Source: Komagataella phaffii GS115
Taxonomy: Eukaryota; Ascomycota; Pichiomycetes; Pichiales; Pichiaceae
NCBI RefSeq assembly: GCF_000027005.1
Contig: NC_012966.1
Location: forward strand, 930,001-994,000
DNA length: 64,000 bases
Reading direction: 5' to 3'
The position numbers were made by a program, and so were the translations under genes. Below the pieces are notes generated by a model. That model saw nothing but the letters and a program-made list of their open reading frames with translations, was not told the origin of the DNA and ran no database searches. Positions 31,781-41,430 of the stretch are shown here, one piece after another (position 1 is the first letter of the stretch; each line of letters begins with the position of its first letter).

Positions 31781-32369
31781 GTGTGAATGTACTGAAGCTG
31801 AAAAGTGAGAAATACTTAGTGAGAACAGCAGCAAACCATGAATACTTATATCGATTCAATTTGCGTTATTTAGACGTGAGTTTCAATGGACGATTGCGGA
31901 TGCTTCTTATCTGAGAGTTTTTCCGAGGAGACTGCCTAAACGAGACCAAGAAGAAAAAGCCTATGAGCTGCAAAGGAGACTAATTAGTTCGTGAGAACAG
32001 CTCCTTGTGCGAGCCGGCCCATGAGAAGCAACTGGTAGCATTCCCACTGACTTTTGGTAGTTCCATTCCTTTTCTTTGTGGATGATGTCATATTCTCGAG
32101 GGTGTCTGAAATTCCATAGAGGTTCCGGATAGTTATCGGTTCGGCAAGTATACATGTAACTTACGTAAGTCGGGGGAACGACAGTTCAAACATGTTTTTA
32201 CAGCAGATGGGTGGGACTTACTCTTATTACTTCCAGTCCTGATCCTAGTCGTTACAATAAGACTTTCAAAGTTGTTTATTCTAGACTACACTTTAGTACT
32301 AGCTCCGATGGACATGTTCATCTGCGAAATAAACTGCTATAACTTTCAATTGAGCATGCTACTAATCCT
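31781..32369. promoter_or_regulatory. Upstream region of the PIC2-type gene
   Basis: This 589 bp region separates two minus-strand genes. On the minus strand just before the carrier start it contains CACTAAG followed by a pyrimidine tract and CAG, which resembles a 3' splice site, but no matching 5' exon was found. No RNA gene was recognised. Confidence 0.35.
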
Positions 32370-32744
32370 TTAATCAAATACTAAAGGAGTCTCCTTCCTT
32401 TCCTGCAATTTTTGCTGGCTTAGCTCTTCTAGATGTTTTTTATTACTCTTGACTCGTTCCTGATGAAGCTTCTTCCCCAATGCACCGTTGACATTCTTCT
32501 CTTGTCTCTTTTCCGCAGCAAGAGCAGCAGCTTCCTTTGGTGAAAGACCATTCTGTGTGGGCACATCCCCACCTAAAGGTTTACCCTGATCTTTGTGTTT
32601 AACTTTACCAACAGGTTTGGTTTTATTTTTCGGTTTAGAGCTTTTAACGTTAGACCTGGTGTGCTTCTCCGATTCTCTCTTTTCATTCAACCCATTGGTC
32701 CCTTCTGAGGAACCCTTGGAGTCTTTAGATACACAGCATCCCAT
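32370..32744 (-). CDS. Small acylated peripheral membrane protein, YGL108C-like
   Basis: From the ATG at 32744 the protein is 124 residues. It begins MGCCVSKD: Gly2 and Ser6 fit N-myristoylation and the two cysteines fit palmitoylation. A basic, low-complexity middle is followed by the conserved block SPKEAAALAAEKRQE and ALGKKLHQERVKSNKKHLEE. This block and the N-terminus match S. cerevisiae YGL108C (140 residues), a predicted palmitoylated protein of unknown function at the cell periphery. The upstream frame begins at a non-ATG codon and would bury the acylation signal, which decides the start. No biochemical role is known. Confidence 0.8.
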   Translation of the reverse strand: MGCCVSKDSKGSSEGTNGLNEKRESEKHTRSNVKSSKPKNKTKPVGKVKHKDQGKPLGGDVPTQNGLSPKEAAALAAEKRQEKNVNGALGKKLHQERVKSNKKHLEELSQQKLQERKETPLVFD

Positions 32745-33091
32745 GGAGTTCGTACGGAATCTTGGACTACGTTGCAAGTCCAAGAGTTCTACGCGATCAA
32801 ATGAATGCTTAGGTAATCTTTATTCATTCTTTGCAAGTGCAAGAATAACTCATCAATACGTAGAGAACACGATCGGCACGAGCCACCCGTCAGATGTGAC
32901 ATCTTATACCTTTAGTAGTTGTTTATATGTCTCCCAAAGTCGCTTTCAAGCTTTGTGTGATGTTTTTGTAGCTAGGATCGTTCTGTCGGACATCCAGCAT
33001 CCAGCTACAACGTTCAACATCCAGCGAGAAGCGAATTTTCGTCGACAAAGCAAACAAAGATAAGGAAGGACCTACACTGAAAGGTCCCATT
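32745..33091. promoter_or_regulatory. Divergent promoter region between the YGL108C-like gene and CCR4
   Basis: The 347 bp region contains the repeated words CATCCAGC/CATCCAG around 32992-33024. No RNA gene was recognised. Confidence 0.35.
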
Positions 33092-35323
33092 ATGAACACC
33101 GCTTCCCAATATAAGGCGCAAGGAAACGGTCAGGGAATCATGCGACATGCTCCACAGCCTCAGCAAACGCAAATTCCTTCGCAATACCTTCTCCAGCAAT
33201 TGCAAGGCTCTCACGCCACCAACCAGCCCCAGACAGATTCATCCAACCCTTCTCTACTAGTTCAGGCTCTCTTTCAAGGTCCACAGTCTCATCAAGGTCA
33301 AAGAATTGGAAATCAGCAAATGCAACCACATGTAGTTCTTGGATCTCAGACGTTACAATCTTCTTCTGTTGTTCCTCCTGGTCAAAACCAACCTACTAGC
33401 CAGAGCCCCCACTATGACACAATTCAGGTTGAAGATCCCACCACTTTTCATTGGCAGCATCAAGTACAATTGGTGCAGATGTCCCGAAAGTGTAATCAGC
33501 CCCATTTCTATGCTCGTCATGCTGCTGTTTCTTCCAGAAAGCTACTTGGTAAGAATGGCAATAACAATATGCCTGGAGTTGATGGTTCACAGGGGAACCA
33601 ACCTCCAAACTTATTGGAAGCCACGAAAACACTACTAATGAGCACTGATCCAACTGCAGAGCAAGCCGAATCTGGTGAAAACAAGTCTGCTACCGACCCA
33701 TTACTGTGGTTTAAGAAGTTATCCAATGACACTCAAGATGAGGATGAAGAAATTGATGCTTCCACGTTGAAAGATCCTACTCGTCAATTATGGAGGGCTT
33801 TAGACCTGAGTGGTCAACAGCTTCTGCATCTTAGCGAGAAATTGTTCCGTTATGATTTTCTGACCAAATTATATCTAAATGGAAACGGTTTAACAGAATT
33901 ACCGTCCAGCATTCGTCAACTAAAGTCCTTAACGGTGCTGGATGTTTCACAGAATTTACTTTCTTCTTTTCCCCCTGAATTGGGAATACTTTTCAATTTG
34001 CGTTATATTTACGCTTTTGACAACAGGTTGACCGATATACCCTTTGAATTTGGTAACCTATATGAGTTAGAGTTTTTGGGTATTGAGGGCAATGTAAACA
34101 TGAACCCAGAATATGTGAATATACTTGCAAAGCGTGGTTCAAGAGGTTTAACCATTCATTTACGCGATAATGCTCCAAGACCAACGCCTCCTAAATCAAG
34201 ACAATGGATTTACTTCAGCAACGATGGGGAGATTATTGAAGAACAAGAATATAGACAACAACAGACAGAAGACGATATTGTCAACACCTTCACAATGATG
34301 ACTTACAACACGTTGTGCCAGCACTATGCTACCAAGAAGATGTATAGATACACCCCCTCGTGGGCTTTAGACTGGGACTATAGGAGAGAGCGATTGAAGG
34401 AGCAAATCCTAGACTTGCAAACTGATATAATTTGTCTCCAAGAAGTTGAGCATAAGACTTTTGATGATTTTTGGCAACCAATCATGCTGTCGCATGGATA
34501 TAAGGGAATCTTCCACGTAAAGAGTCGTGCTAAGACGATGAAGGAATCAAGTGCATACAAAGTAGATGGTTGTGCTACATTCTACCGTACTTCCAAGTTC
34601 CAAGCCGTAGAAAGGAAACATTTCGAGTATGGAAGGATTGCCATGTCACAGGACAAATTCAAGAAAACAGAAGACTTGTTCAACAGATTTCTTAATAAAG
34701 ATAACATTGCGAGTGTACTTATCTTGGAACACATACCCTCTGGAAATAAGCTGGTAGTGGCCAATACACATTTGCATTGGGATCCAGAGTTCAACGATGT
34801 GAAAACAATGCAAGTAGGTGTGTTGTTAGATGAACTTCAGGCAGTGATTCGAAAGCATTTATCTCCTAAAGATATAACAAAGGTTCCTCTACTAATTTGT
34901 GGTGATTTCAACTCTAAAGTTCATAGTGCGGTATACCAACTTTTCTCTCAGGGAACTGTTGACAAGCATGAGGACATTATAGGCAGAGATTACGGAAAGT
35001 TTACCGAAGAAGGCTTCCGCCATCCCTTCCACTTACAGTCGTCATACGATTCAATTGGTGAACTCCCATACACCAACGTATCGCCCACCTTCACAGATGT
35101 TATTGACTATATTTGGTATTCTACTCCAAGTTTATCGGTGAAAGGAGTTCTTGGTCAGGTCGACCCAGATTACAGCAAGAACATTATTGGGTTCCCCAAT
35201 GCAGACTTCCCTTCAGACCACATTCCTCTTCTGAGTACTTTTATGTTCAAGAAGTCGAGTGCACCTCGACCAGACACTCGAGTTGATTTTCGCAGTGATT
35301 TCCGAGGATCTCGCAAGACATAG
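33092..35323 (+). CDS. CCR4: Ccr4, catalytic deadenylase of the CCR4-NOT complex
   Basis: The 743-residue protein (837 in S. cerevisiae) has a Gln/Ser-rich N-terminus of about 200 residues. Leucine-rich repeats follow at about residues 240-350 (LRR text LTKLYLNGNGLTELPSSI, LTVLDVSQNLLSSFP), which bind Caf1/Pop2. The C-terminal EEP nuclease domain from about residue 395 shows TYNTLCQHYA, the metal-binding Glu in IICLQEVEHK, LICGDFNSKV and FPSDHIPLL. It shortens mRNA poly(A) tails. The related gene NGL1 lies immediately downstream on the same strand, and a probable CAF130, another CCR4-NOT subunit, is further along the window. Confidence 0.97.
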   Translation: MNTASQYKAQGNGQGIMRHAPQPQQTQIPSQYLLQQLQGSHATNQPQTDSSNPSLLVQALFQGPQSHQGQRIGNQQMQPHVVLGSQTLQSSSVVPPGQNQPTSQSPHYDTIQVEDPTTFHWQHQVQLVQMSRKCNQPHFYARHAAVSSRKLLGKNGNNNMPGVDGSQGNQPPNLLEATKTLLMSTDPTAEQAESGENKSATDPLLWFKKLSNDTQDEDEEIDASTLKDPTRQLWRALDLSGQQLLHLSEKLFRYDFLTKLYLNGNGLTELPSSIRQLKSLTVLDVSQNLLSSFPPELGILFNLRYIYAFDNRLTDIPFEFGNLYELEFLGIEGNVNMNPEYVNILAKRGSRGLTIHLRDNAPRPTPPKSRQWIYFSNDGEIIEEQEYRQQQTEDDIVNTFTMMTYNTLCQHYATKKMYRYTPSWALDWDYRRERLKEQILDLQTDIICLQEVEHKTFDDFWQPIMLSHGYKGIFHVKSRAKTMKESSAYKVDGCATFYRTSKFQAVERKHFEYGRIAMSQDKFKKTEDLFNRFLNKDNIASVLILEHIPSGNKLVVANTHLHWDPEFNDVKTMQVGVLLDELQAVIRKHLSPKDITKVPLLICGDFNSKVHSAVYQLFSQGTVDKHEDIIGRDYGKFTEEGFRHPFHLQSSYDSIGELPYTNVSPTFTDVIDYIWYSTPSLSVKGVLGQVDPDYSKNIIGFPNADFPSDHIPLLSTFMFKKSSAPRPDTRVDFRSDFRGSRKT

Positions 35324-35551
35324 AGCCAGTGATGTATAATAGTGTTTAGTTGCAACCAATAATAAACATATAGGTTAGTCGATGGCACTCGTAGTTTAGG
35401 CAACGCAACGCAATCTTAGGAGGAAAGATGAACCCCTTAGGCCCCTTAGGGCGCGAAGGATGTGGTTGGATATGCCTCTCCGTATCTCTTCCGAGCCGAT
35501 AAACAACCCCCAAGTAGAAGAAGATATTTCATCCTCAAAATATCCTACGAC

Positions 35552-36685
35552 ATGAGACTAAGGCCCAGTATAGTTCGGCCAGTTCGGTTGTTGTATGGGA
35601 GTCGAAATTTCAACACTGTCACTAAGCATAGGCGTTGGATAGATGTTCAGAAGCCGAACAGCTATGGCGATACGTTTTCTGTGAGCACCTATAACATTCT
35701 GAACCAACATTACATCTGGCCTCAAGTGTTTAAATACGTACCTGAAAATGATATCGACTGGAATTATAGACAGCAGCTGTTGGATAAAAACTTTAGAGAC
35801 CTTAATACTGACATCATGTGTTTCCAAGAGATGGAATACGACATTTACGATACCCATTGGAAAAACTCAGGGGAATCATCTCCGTTAAAAGATTACCGAA
35901 GCATATTCGTGAGGAAGAAGCCACCACATTATTGGACAAAGTCCGAAAGGAATCTTGATGGTGTGTCTATCTTCTACAAAGATTCTGTTTTTGAGGTGAT
36001 TGACCATGTAGATTTTGATCTGGCAGATTTGGTCAGAGAGCATGATTTTCCTTCGTTTGAACATACAGAAGACTTCAAAGAGCGTGTTCTACCTAGAAAT
36101 ACAGTTGCTTTGGTTGCAGCGTTGAGGCATAAGCATTCTGGTGAAATTGTGATGGTAAGCACAACTCATCTGTATTGGTCTCCCAAATTTCAAGATGTAA
36201 AATTAATACAAATGCTTATAATATGCAATGTGATCCGCCAATTTCAGAAAAAACTAGAGAAAAAGGGTTTACTGAGCCCAAAGGACCCCATTCCATTAAT
36301 TATATGCGGAGATTTGAACAGTCAAATCGATTCCTTCGTTTATCAGTTCCTGAAGACGGGGGATATCGATTTGCATCGGGACTATGAAAAATGGTTCACA
36401 AAATACGACTACGGTTCAACATTGGATCTTCTGAAATCTTCTGATCCTCTCAAGTTGAAATCTTCCTATAATGGACTCTTTCAAGCTGGCAATTTTCCGT
36501 TCACTACATTTACAGAAAAGTACACTAACATCATAGATTATGTCTGGTACAACAAAGAAAAGTTTGACCTAATTCGAGAACTGGGTCAAGTTGATCCGTC
36601 GTATGTGGCAAGTCAGGTTGGATTTCCGAATGATGAATTCCCAAGCGATCATATCCCTCTTGTAAACATATTTCAGTTCAAATAG
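35552..36685 (+). CDS. NGL1: Ngl1-like mitochondrial EEP nuclease
   Basis: From the ATG at 35552 the protein is 377 residues (363 in S. cerevisiae Ngl1). The N-terminus is rich in Arg with few acids (MRLRPSIVRPVRLLYGSRNF), as for a mitochondrial presequence. The EEP nuclease domain shows STYNILNQHYIWPQV, DIMCFQEMEYD, DGVSIFY, IICGDLNSQIDS and FPSDHIPLV, all aligning with Ngl1 and with Ccr4. There are no leucine-rich repeats. The substrate of Ngl1 is not well defined; RNA is likely. It lies 228 bp after CCR4 on the same strand. The upstream frame extends 30 codons only to a GTG. Confidence 0.88.
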   Translation: MRLRPSIVRPVRLLYGSRNFNTVTKHRRWIDVQKPNSYGDTFSVSTYNILNQHYIWPQVFKYVPENDIDWNYRQQLLDKNFRDLNTDIMCFQEMEYDIYDTHWKNSGESSPLKDYRSIFVRKKPPHYWTKSERNLDGVSIFYKDSVFEVIDHVDFDLADLVREHDFPSFEHTEDFKERVLPRNTVALVAALRHKHSGEIVMVSTTHLYWSPKFQDVKLIQMLIICNVIRQFQKKLEKKGLLSPKDPIPLIICGDLNSQIDSFVYQFLKTGDIDLHRDYEKWFTKYDYGSTLDLLKSSDPLKLKSSYNGLFQAGNFPFTTFTEKYTNIIDYVWYNKEKFDLIRELGQVDPSYVASQVGFPNDEFPSDHIPLVNIFQFK

Positions 36686-36841
36686 AAAGTTATATAGTAA
36701 TGATAAAAGTTATGATGATGATTACATAATCCGAAATTCTTTGGTCTTCCCAAGTGCAGAATTGCAACATTGGCCATGTCGCGCGATGTATGTAGTAGCA
36801 TTACTACTTGATAGCCATATACTTCTACCAAGTGGTAAACC

Positions 36842-37921
36842 ATGGTGAAGAGTGAATTTTTCACTCAAAGGACTAGTAAGAGGCTCAAGCTAGCCTCCCA
36901 GATGGCCCAGAGTTTTGGTTCGACCATTTCTGATGTTGCTTTGGATGGATCTAGAAGGAAACCGGCTCCAGCAGTGATCCAAGTAAAGAAAGAATCGGAA
37001 CCTATTAGTTTAGAGGTGAAAAGCCACGGAAACGATACGAAAAGGGCACGTGTCAAGAGTGAAGAAGACACACATGTAAAGCTGGAAGAGACTCCAATAC
37101 CGAAGAACTTTTTTCCCATTTATAATGAAGTTAAGTTGATCCGATCTAAGATTACCACTCCCGTTGATTCGATGGGATGTGCCACAATACCAATACGAAT
37201 CGCTGAAGAAAAATCCGGCCCCCTATTTAGATACCGCTTACTGGTATCTCTTATGCTCTCTTCGCAAACTAAAGATGAAGTCAACTATGAAGTCATGAAG
37301 AGTATGAACGACTATTTCAAGAGTGTGGGGTACGAAAACGGATTGTGTTTGCAGGCGATTCTAGATGTGGAGCCTACCAAGCTGGACGAATTGATACATA
37401 AAATAGGATTCCATAACAGGAAAACAGTTTACCTCAAGAGTGCTGCGGTGATAGTCAAAGAGCAATTCAACGGAGATATCCCAAAGAACATAAAACAGAT
37501 CACTGCACTTCCAGGTGTAGGTCCCAAAATGGGATATCTTTTGCTACAAGACGCCTGGGGAATCAACGATGGAATAGGCGTAGACGTTCATGTCGATCGG
37601 TTAGCAAACATGTGGAAATGGGTGAATACGAAGACTCCAGAGCAGACTAGACTTGCCTTGGAGAAGTGGGTACCCAGAGAGTTATGGCAGGAGATCAATC
37701 CGGTGCTGGTAGGATTTGGTCAAGTCATCTGCACCCCAAGGGGTCGAAGATGCGATGTTTGTTCTCTTGCCTCCAAGAAGCTCTGCAACAATATTGATAG
37801 AGGCATCATCAGTAAAAGTCGTCGTGAGAAGGAATCCGCAGCATTGAGGGGCGTCGCCGTTAAAGAGAGGAAAATTAGAGGAGATATCTCCCAGATACTA
37901 GACATTGAAGATCTCGCATAA
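36842..37921 (+). CDS. Endonuclease III homologue (Ntg1/Ntg2), DNA glycosylase/AP lyase
   Basis: The 359-residue protein has the helix-hairpin-helix ITALPGVGPKMGYLLL with catalytic Lys229, and VDVHVDRL with catalytic Asp248. The C-terminal four-cysteine cluster CTPRGRRCDVCSLASKKLC fits an iron-sulfur site, which yeast Ntg2 has and Ntg1 lacks. It removes oxidised pyrimidines and nicks abasic sites in base excision repair. The N-terminal 80 residues are basic and could serve nuclear or mitochondrial targeting. KSEFF at residues 3-7 resembles the Mlh1-binding box reported in Ntg2. The iron-sulfur cluster and that motif favour an Ntg2-like protein, but a single pre-duplication gene is expected here. 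Confidence 0.92.
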   Translation: MVKSEFFTQRTSKRLKLASQMAQSFGSTISDVALDGSRRKPAPAVIQVKKESEPISLEVKSHGNDTKRARVKSEEDTHVKLEETPIPKNFFPIYNEVKLIRSKITTPVDSMGCATIPIRIAEEKSGPLFRYRLLVSLMLSSQTKDEVNYEVMKSMNDYFKSVGYENGLCLQAILDVEPTKLDELIHKIGFHNRKTVYLKSAAVIVKEQFNGDIPKNIKQITALPGVGPKMGYLLLQDAWGINDGIGVDVHVDRLANMWKWVNTKTPEQTRLALEKWVPRELWQEINPVLVGFGQVICTPRGRRCDVCSLASKKLCNNIDRGIISKSRREKESAALRGVAVKERKIRGDISQILDIEDLA

Positions 37922-38068
37922 GGTGATTCCATTATCGGCATTTTTACTAATTTTTATTTATTAGCGATGTAGTTAGTCATACTATATTTAAGCACGTTTA
38001 TTTTCCAAGATTCGCTTTTTTTTACCGTTTTATCCATAATCACTCATTAGCTTATCTCCCACCGAGAA

Positions 38069-39046
38069 ATGTCTTTGCTTATACCCAGTAAAGTAGACTA
38101 CGACGACGCTCATCCTGCGACTAATCATTTCCAGGAGTACGCCACATTGCTCGGTCAACAGCCTCGAGAGGACTTTAGCTGGAAATTTGAAGTTGTTCCA
38201 GGGTTTTTCATGCAGGCGGAAGAATCTACTGACGATCTGAAATTTCGATACACGGAACAACATTTCGGATTAATGTTAGAATCTTGGTCCGAACTCATTA
38301 AACAGGTACATGCCTTGAACGAGTTTGCTGCCGATAACGAATGCTACAAAGTACTCTTTCTGGCCAGACATGGCCAAGGATTCCATAACTTCGCTGTGGG
38401 GAAGTATGGATTACCAGAATGGAACAGAAAGTGGCGTCATCTTACCACTGATGGAGAAATTGTCTGGGGACCAGATCCATACCTGACAGAGAGGGGTGTT
38501 AACCAGGCTTTAGAAAACAGAGACGCATGGAAGAATGAGCTCTCTGTAGGTTGTCCTTTGCCTCAAAAATTTTACTCCTCACCATTCACAAGAAGTGCAA
38601 TGACATTGGTAAACACTTGGAACGAGATTCTTGACCTGAAAAGAGTTGCTCCAATGATTAAGGAAAATCTTAGAGAAACCATTGGTGTCAACAGATGTGA
38701 CCAGAGGTCAGACAAGAAAACCATCGAGAAAAGATATGCCAATCAATACGGATTTCAGTTCGAGCCCGGTTTTCATGAAATAGACGATTACTTCACTGAG
38801 GAATGGAGAGAGTCAATCGGTGAGCAAACCTTGAGAATAAATAGATTCTTGCAATTCCTGTTCGATCTGGATTGGAATTCAGAAGAGGGAAAAGCTAAAA
38901 ACCGTCGTGATTCGACTTTCGTCAGTTGTACAAGTCATGCAGGAACAATACGTTCCTTCCTACAAGTTTTAGGTCACCGTGAGTTTACTGTCGGCACCGG
39001 AGCAATGATTCCTGTTGTTGTAAAAGGCATTAGACATTTTAATTGA
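38069..39046 (+). CDS. PMU1: Histidine-phosphatase-family protein, Pmu1-like
   Basis: The 325-residue protein has the catalytic RHG motif of the phosphoglycerate mutase/histidine phosphatase family in VLFLARHGQGFHNF, the second-site SSPFTRSAMT, and the late histidine in SCTSHAGTIRSFL. The layout and the text LTERGVNQA match S. cerevisiae Pmu1 (295 residues) and its fungal relatives. Pmu1 was found as a suppressor in a phosphomutase-related screen, and related Candida proteins act as phosphatases; the substrate here is unknown. Its last codons overlap the 3' end of TPD3 by 8 bp. Confidence 0.82.
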   Translation: MSLLIPSKVDYDDAHPATNHFQEYATLLGQQPREDFSWKFEVVPGFFMQAEESTDDLKFRYTEQHFGLMLESWSELIKQVHALNEFAADNECYKVLFLARHGQGFHNFAVGKYGLPEWNRKWRHLTTDGEIVWGPDPYLTERGVNQALENRDAWKNELSVGCPLPQKFYSSPFTRSAMTLVNTWNEILDLKRVAPMIKENLRETIGVNRCDQRSDKKTIEKRYANQYGFQFEPGFHEIDDYFTEEWRESIGEQTLRINRFLQFLFDLDWNSEEGKAKNRRDSTFVSCTSHAGTIRSFLQVLGHREFTVGTGAMIPVVVKGIRHFN

Positions 39047-40943
39047 CATAGTTAGATAGAGCCTTCTTAACACCTTCCAAACTCTTTGTTGCAAAAAATC
39101 GCACGTCCACATCTTCATCATTGGTCAATTGTACCAATTGAGGGATAATCGTGGACTCTATTACTGGTGCCTCCTTGGGGTCGTTAGCTAGCAAAGTTTC
39201 ACCAATAACCTGGTAAGCCTTGGCAACGTTGAAACGAATATTTGGCACCTCATCCTTGATCAATCTTTCAAAAAATGGGTAAATATCTGTTTTTATAATT
39301 TCATTTCTTACCACAGGAATCAACTTCATGAACGCAAACAGACTTGTGATTCTATGAATAAAGTTGATTAAGTCATCCTGCCTTTCCAAGATTCGCAAGA
39401 TCAAATCTTTTCTTGCCCATTCTTCCCCAAAAATCTGCGTCAGCTTCTGTAAGTTGTTCACTGCTGCTTCTCTGATACTGTATACTGGATCATCTAACCA
39501 ACCCATACATAGTTGACCCAGTCCTTCGTCGAAGAAGGACACTCCTAGTTGCTCAGCCAATAATGGAATCTGCTCAATTATGGCAAGGCGCACTCGCCAC
39601 TGTTTGTCTTGAGCAAGACTGGTAATGGCAGGTAGTAGGGAGTTGCTTAATCTCTCAATTCCAATCACTTCATTCACAACTTGCAAATTTGAGATAATAT
39701 TCAGACGCACCTCAGAGAAGACGTCATTGAGCATGTGTAAGAAAATAGGTAGTAAGTGCTCAATGGTGGCTTCATTTCCTAAATAAGGTGCTAAACCAGT
39801 AATCTGGGATGCCAGTGCAGCCCTTACCACTTCTGATTCGTCTTCTGAGAGACTGTTAACACAAGGGATGATCTCCTTGATTATTATGTCTTTGTTGGCG
39901 TCAGGTTGTAAGCCATGATTACCTGTCTCACTTACGAGTCTGACGTAACCTGGTAATTGTTCACTGATCGCTTTTCTGACTTCTGGCTCGTGATCTTTCA
40001 TAAGTCCGGCAAACTCGCCAATCAAGCTCAGGGAAATCTGGTCATCGTGGAAAGCTTCTACTAACTTTTCAAATCTATTGGCGATCATGTATTTAACTCT
40101 CCAACTTGGGTCATTAATCAAATTGAGAACGTTCTGCAATAACGCCTCATGGTGTGTCTTGTTACCAATCTTATGAAGAAACTCTAGCATGCAGATAAGA
40201 ACTTCAACGGACAAAAACTTGACAGAATCCTGGTGATCCACTATTAGGACTTGAAACATTTCGTAGATGATATTCCAATTGAACTCATCGTTATCAACGT
40301 TAGCGAACTTATCTGAAAGTTGATCAACAATTTCTGGAAGATGAGTAGCCGAGGATTTCCTTACCAGAGGGATTTCGTGTTTTATCAGAGAAAAGTACAA
40401 ATTCAACAAATTTTTACGTTTCTCTGAATCGACCCTGGCCACAATGCCTTTGAAAAGACCAGTTGAAGCAACACAAGAACTGAACCATTGGTCTTTTGCA
40501 AGTTTCTCCACTAAGGGGACAAACTCAGAATCGATCTGAGCGTCACTTAGGGTCTCACCAATTAAGTTGAGCGACTCGACGGCCTTATCCCTAACAACAG
40601 GTTCTTCAACAGAGCTGATTTTTTCCAAAATGGGTAGCAGCAGTACCGCATACTGGGGCCCTCCAATCAGAGGGACGAACTTCCCAAGTTCTTCGGCAAT
40701 GATGCAGATCACCTCATCTTCATCGTCGGTAACAACTTCATCTAGGTACTGAAGTAACTCGCTCCTGGTTCGTTCTGGTCCCAAAGCAATGGCGATGGTG
40801 TCTAGTCTCTTCATTGCTTGTACACGACTGGCAACGTCATCATAACGCAATTCATCCATCAATAGGGCGATGGGATAAAGGTCTTGGTTGTTTTCAGCCA
40901 TGTTGCTTTTTGGAGTAGAGAACGATATGTGGTTTTCTTCCAT
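39039..40943 (-). CDS. TPD3: PP2A scaffold subunit A (Tpd3)
   Basis: The 634-residue protein is almost the same length as S. cerevisiae Tpd3 (635). It is built of about 15 HEAT repeats with the motif VRxxxAxxL recurring throughout (for example VVRAALASQITGLAPYLG and VRLNIISNLQVVNEVIG). It scaffolds the catalytic subunits Pph21/22 and the regulatory subunits Cdc55 or Rts1. The start ATG is at 40943. The stop codon region overlaps PMU1 on the other strand by 8 bp. Confidence 0.97.
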   Translation of the reverse strand: MEENHISFSTPKSNMAENNQDLYPIALLMDELRYDDVASRVQAMKRLDTIAIALGPERTRSELLQYLDEVVTDDEDEVICIIAEELGKFVPLIGGPQYAVLLLPILEKISSVEEPVVRDKAVESLNLIGETLSDAQIDSEFVPLVEKLAKDQWFSSCVASTGLFKGIVARVDSEKRKNLLNLYFSLIKHEIPLVRKSSATHLPEIVDQLSDKFANVDNDEFNWNIIYEMFQVLIVDHQDSVKFLSVEVLICMLEFLHKIGNKTHHEALLQNVLNLINDPSWRVKYMIANRFEKLVEAFHDDQISLSLIGEFAGLMKDHEPEVRKAISEQLPGYVRLVSETGNHGLQPDANKDIIIKEIIPCVNSLSEDESEVVRAALASQITGLAPYLGNEATIEHLLPIFLHMLNDVFSEVRLNIISNLQVVNEVIGIERLSNSLLPAITSLAQDKQWRVRLAIIEQIPLLAEQLGVSFFDEGLGQLCMGWLDDPVYSIREAAVNNLQKLTQIFGEEWARKDLILRILERQDDLINFIHRITSLFAFMKLIPVVRNEIIKTDIYPFFERLIKDEVPNIRFNVAKAYQVIGETLLANDPKEAPVIESTIIPQLVQLTNDEDVDVRFFATKSLEGVKKALSNYVN

Positions 40944-41297
40944 TTTGAGGGGCGCGCAGAGGATGTTTGTTGCCCTAGAAGGAAGAATCGAGGGTGAGGT
41001 GGAAGGGAGTAACGAAACGGAATCTACTTGAACTGGGCGAGAAGGCCGTGTACATCGAACCTACGCTCGCAGTATTCCTATACTATGGTGAAATTATTTC
41101 TTATTCATCAAAGTGGTTGAACAACAACAGAATAAGTTCACTGCCTTGGAAATCCTCAATGGACGATTTGCAGACATGAATTGATGAGGCACCAAAATGT
41201 AAGATTACCTGATCTACCTGTTCCACATGGAAATATAATTACTAATTATAAACATGGAATAGTAAGCTGATACAGGGAAGGAAAAAGGTGTTCTTTC
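40944..41297. other. Intergenic region between TPD3 and the 5S rRNA gene
   Basis: This holds the TPD3 promoter and the 5' flank of the 5S gene. A C-box-like TGATGA at about 41184 is followed by CTGA matches, but no snoRNA can be defended. Confidence 0.3.
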
Positions 41298-41418
41298 GGT
41301 TGCGGCCATATCTAGCAGAAAGCACCGTTTCCCGTCCGATCAACCGTAGTTAAGCTGCTAAGAGCCTGACCGAGTAGTGTAGTGGGAGACCATACGCGAA
41401 ACTCAGGTGCTGCAATCT
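41298..41418 (+). rRNA. 5S ribosomal RNA
   Basis: This 121-nt gene begins GGTTGCGGCCATATCTAGCA and ends AGGTGCTGCAATCT, nearly identical to yeast 5S rRNA as I recall it. The internal pol III promoter is present: a box A-like AGTTAAGCTGCTAAGAGCC, and box C around GTAGTGGGAGACCATACGCG. Two positions differing from S. cerevisiae appear paired: AGCAG near the 5' end and CTGCT in the internal arm replace ACCAG and CTGGT, so helix pairing is kept. No 18S, 5.8S or 25S genes are in the window, so this is a 5S copy dispersed outside the rDNA repeat. Confidence 0.97.
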
Positions 41419-41420
41419 CG

Positions 41421-41430
41421 TTTTATTTTT
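41421..41430 (+). terminator. RNA polymerase III terminator of the 5S gene
   Basis: TTTTATTTTT begins 3 nt after the mature 5S end, giving two T-runs of four or more on the non-template strand, the standard pol III stop signal. Confidence 0.85.

Noticed and set aside
31781..31840. A 5' intron in the PIC2-type gene suggested by CACTAAG plus a pyrimidine tract and CAG
   Set aside because: No matching GTAAGT/GTATGT donor with an upstream ATG exon was found, and the ATG at 31780 gives a normal carrier N-terminus.
41183..41270. Possible box C/D snoRNA before the 5S gene (TGATGA with later CTGA)
   Set aside because: Such short boxes are expected by chance in AT-rich DNA; no terminal stem or guide complementarity was found.
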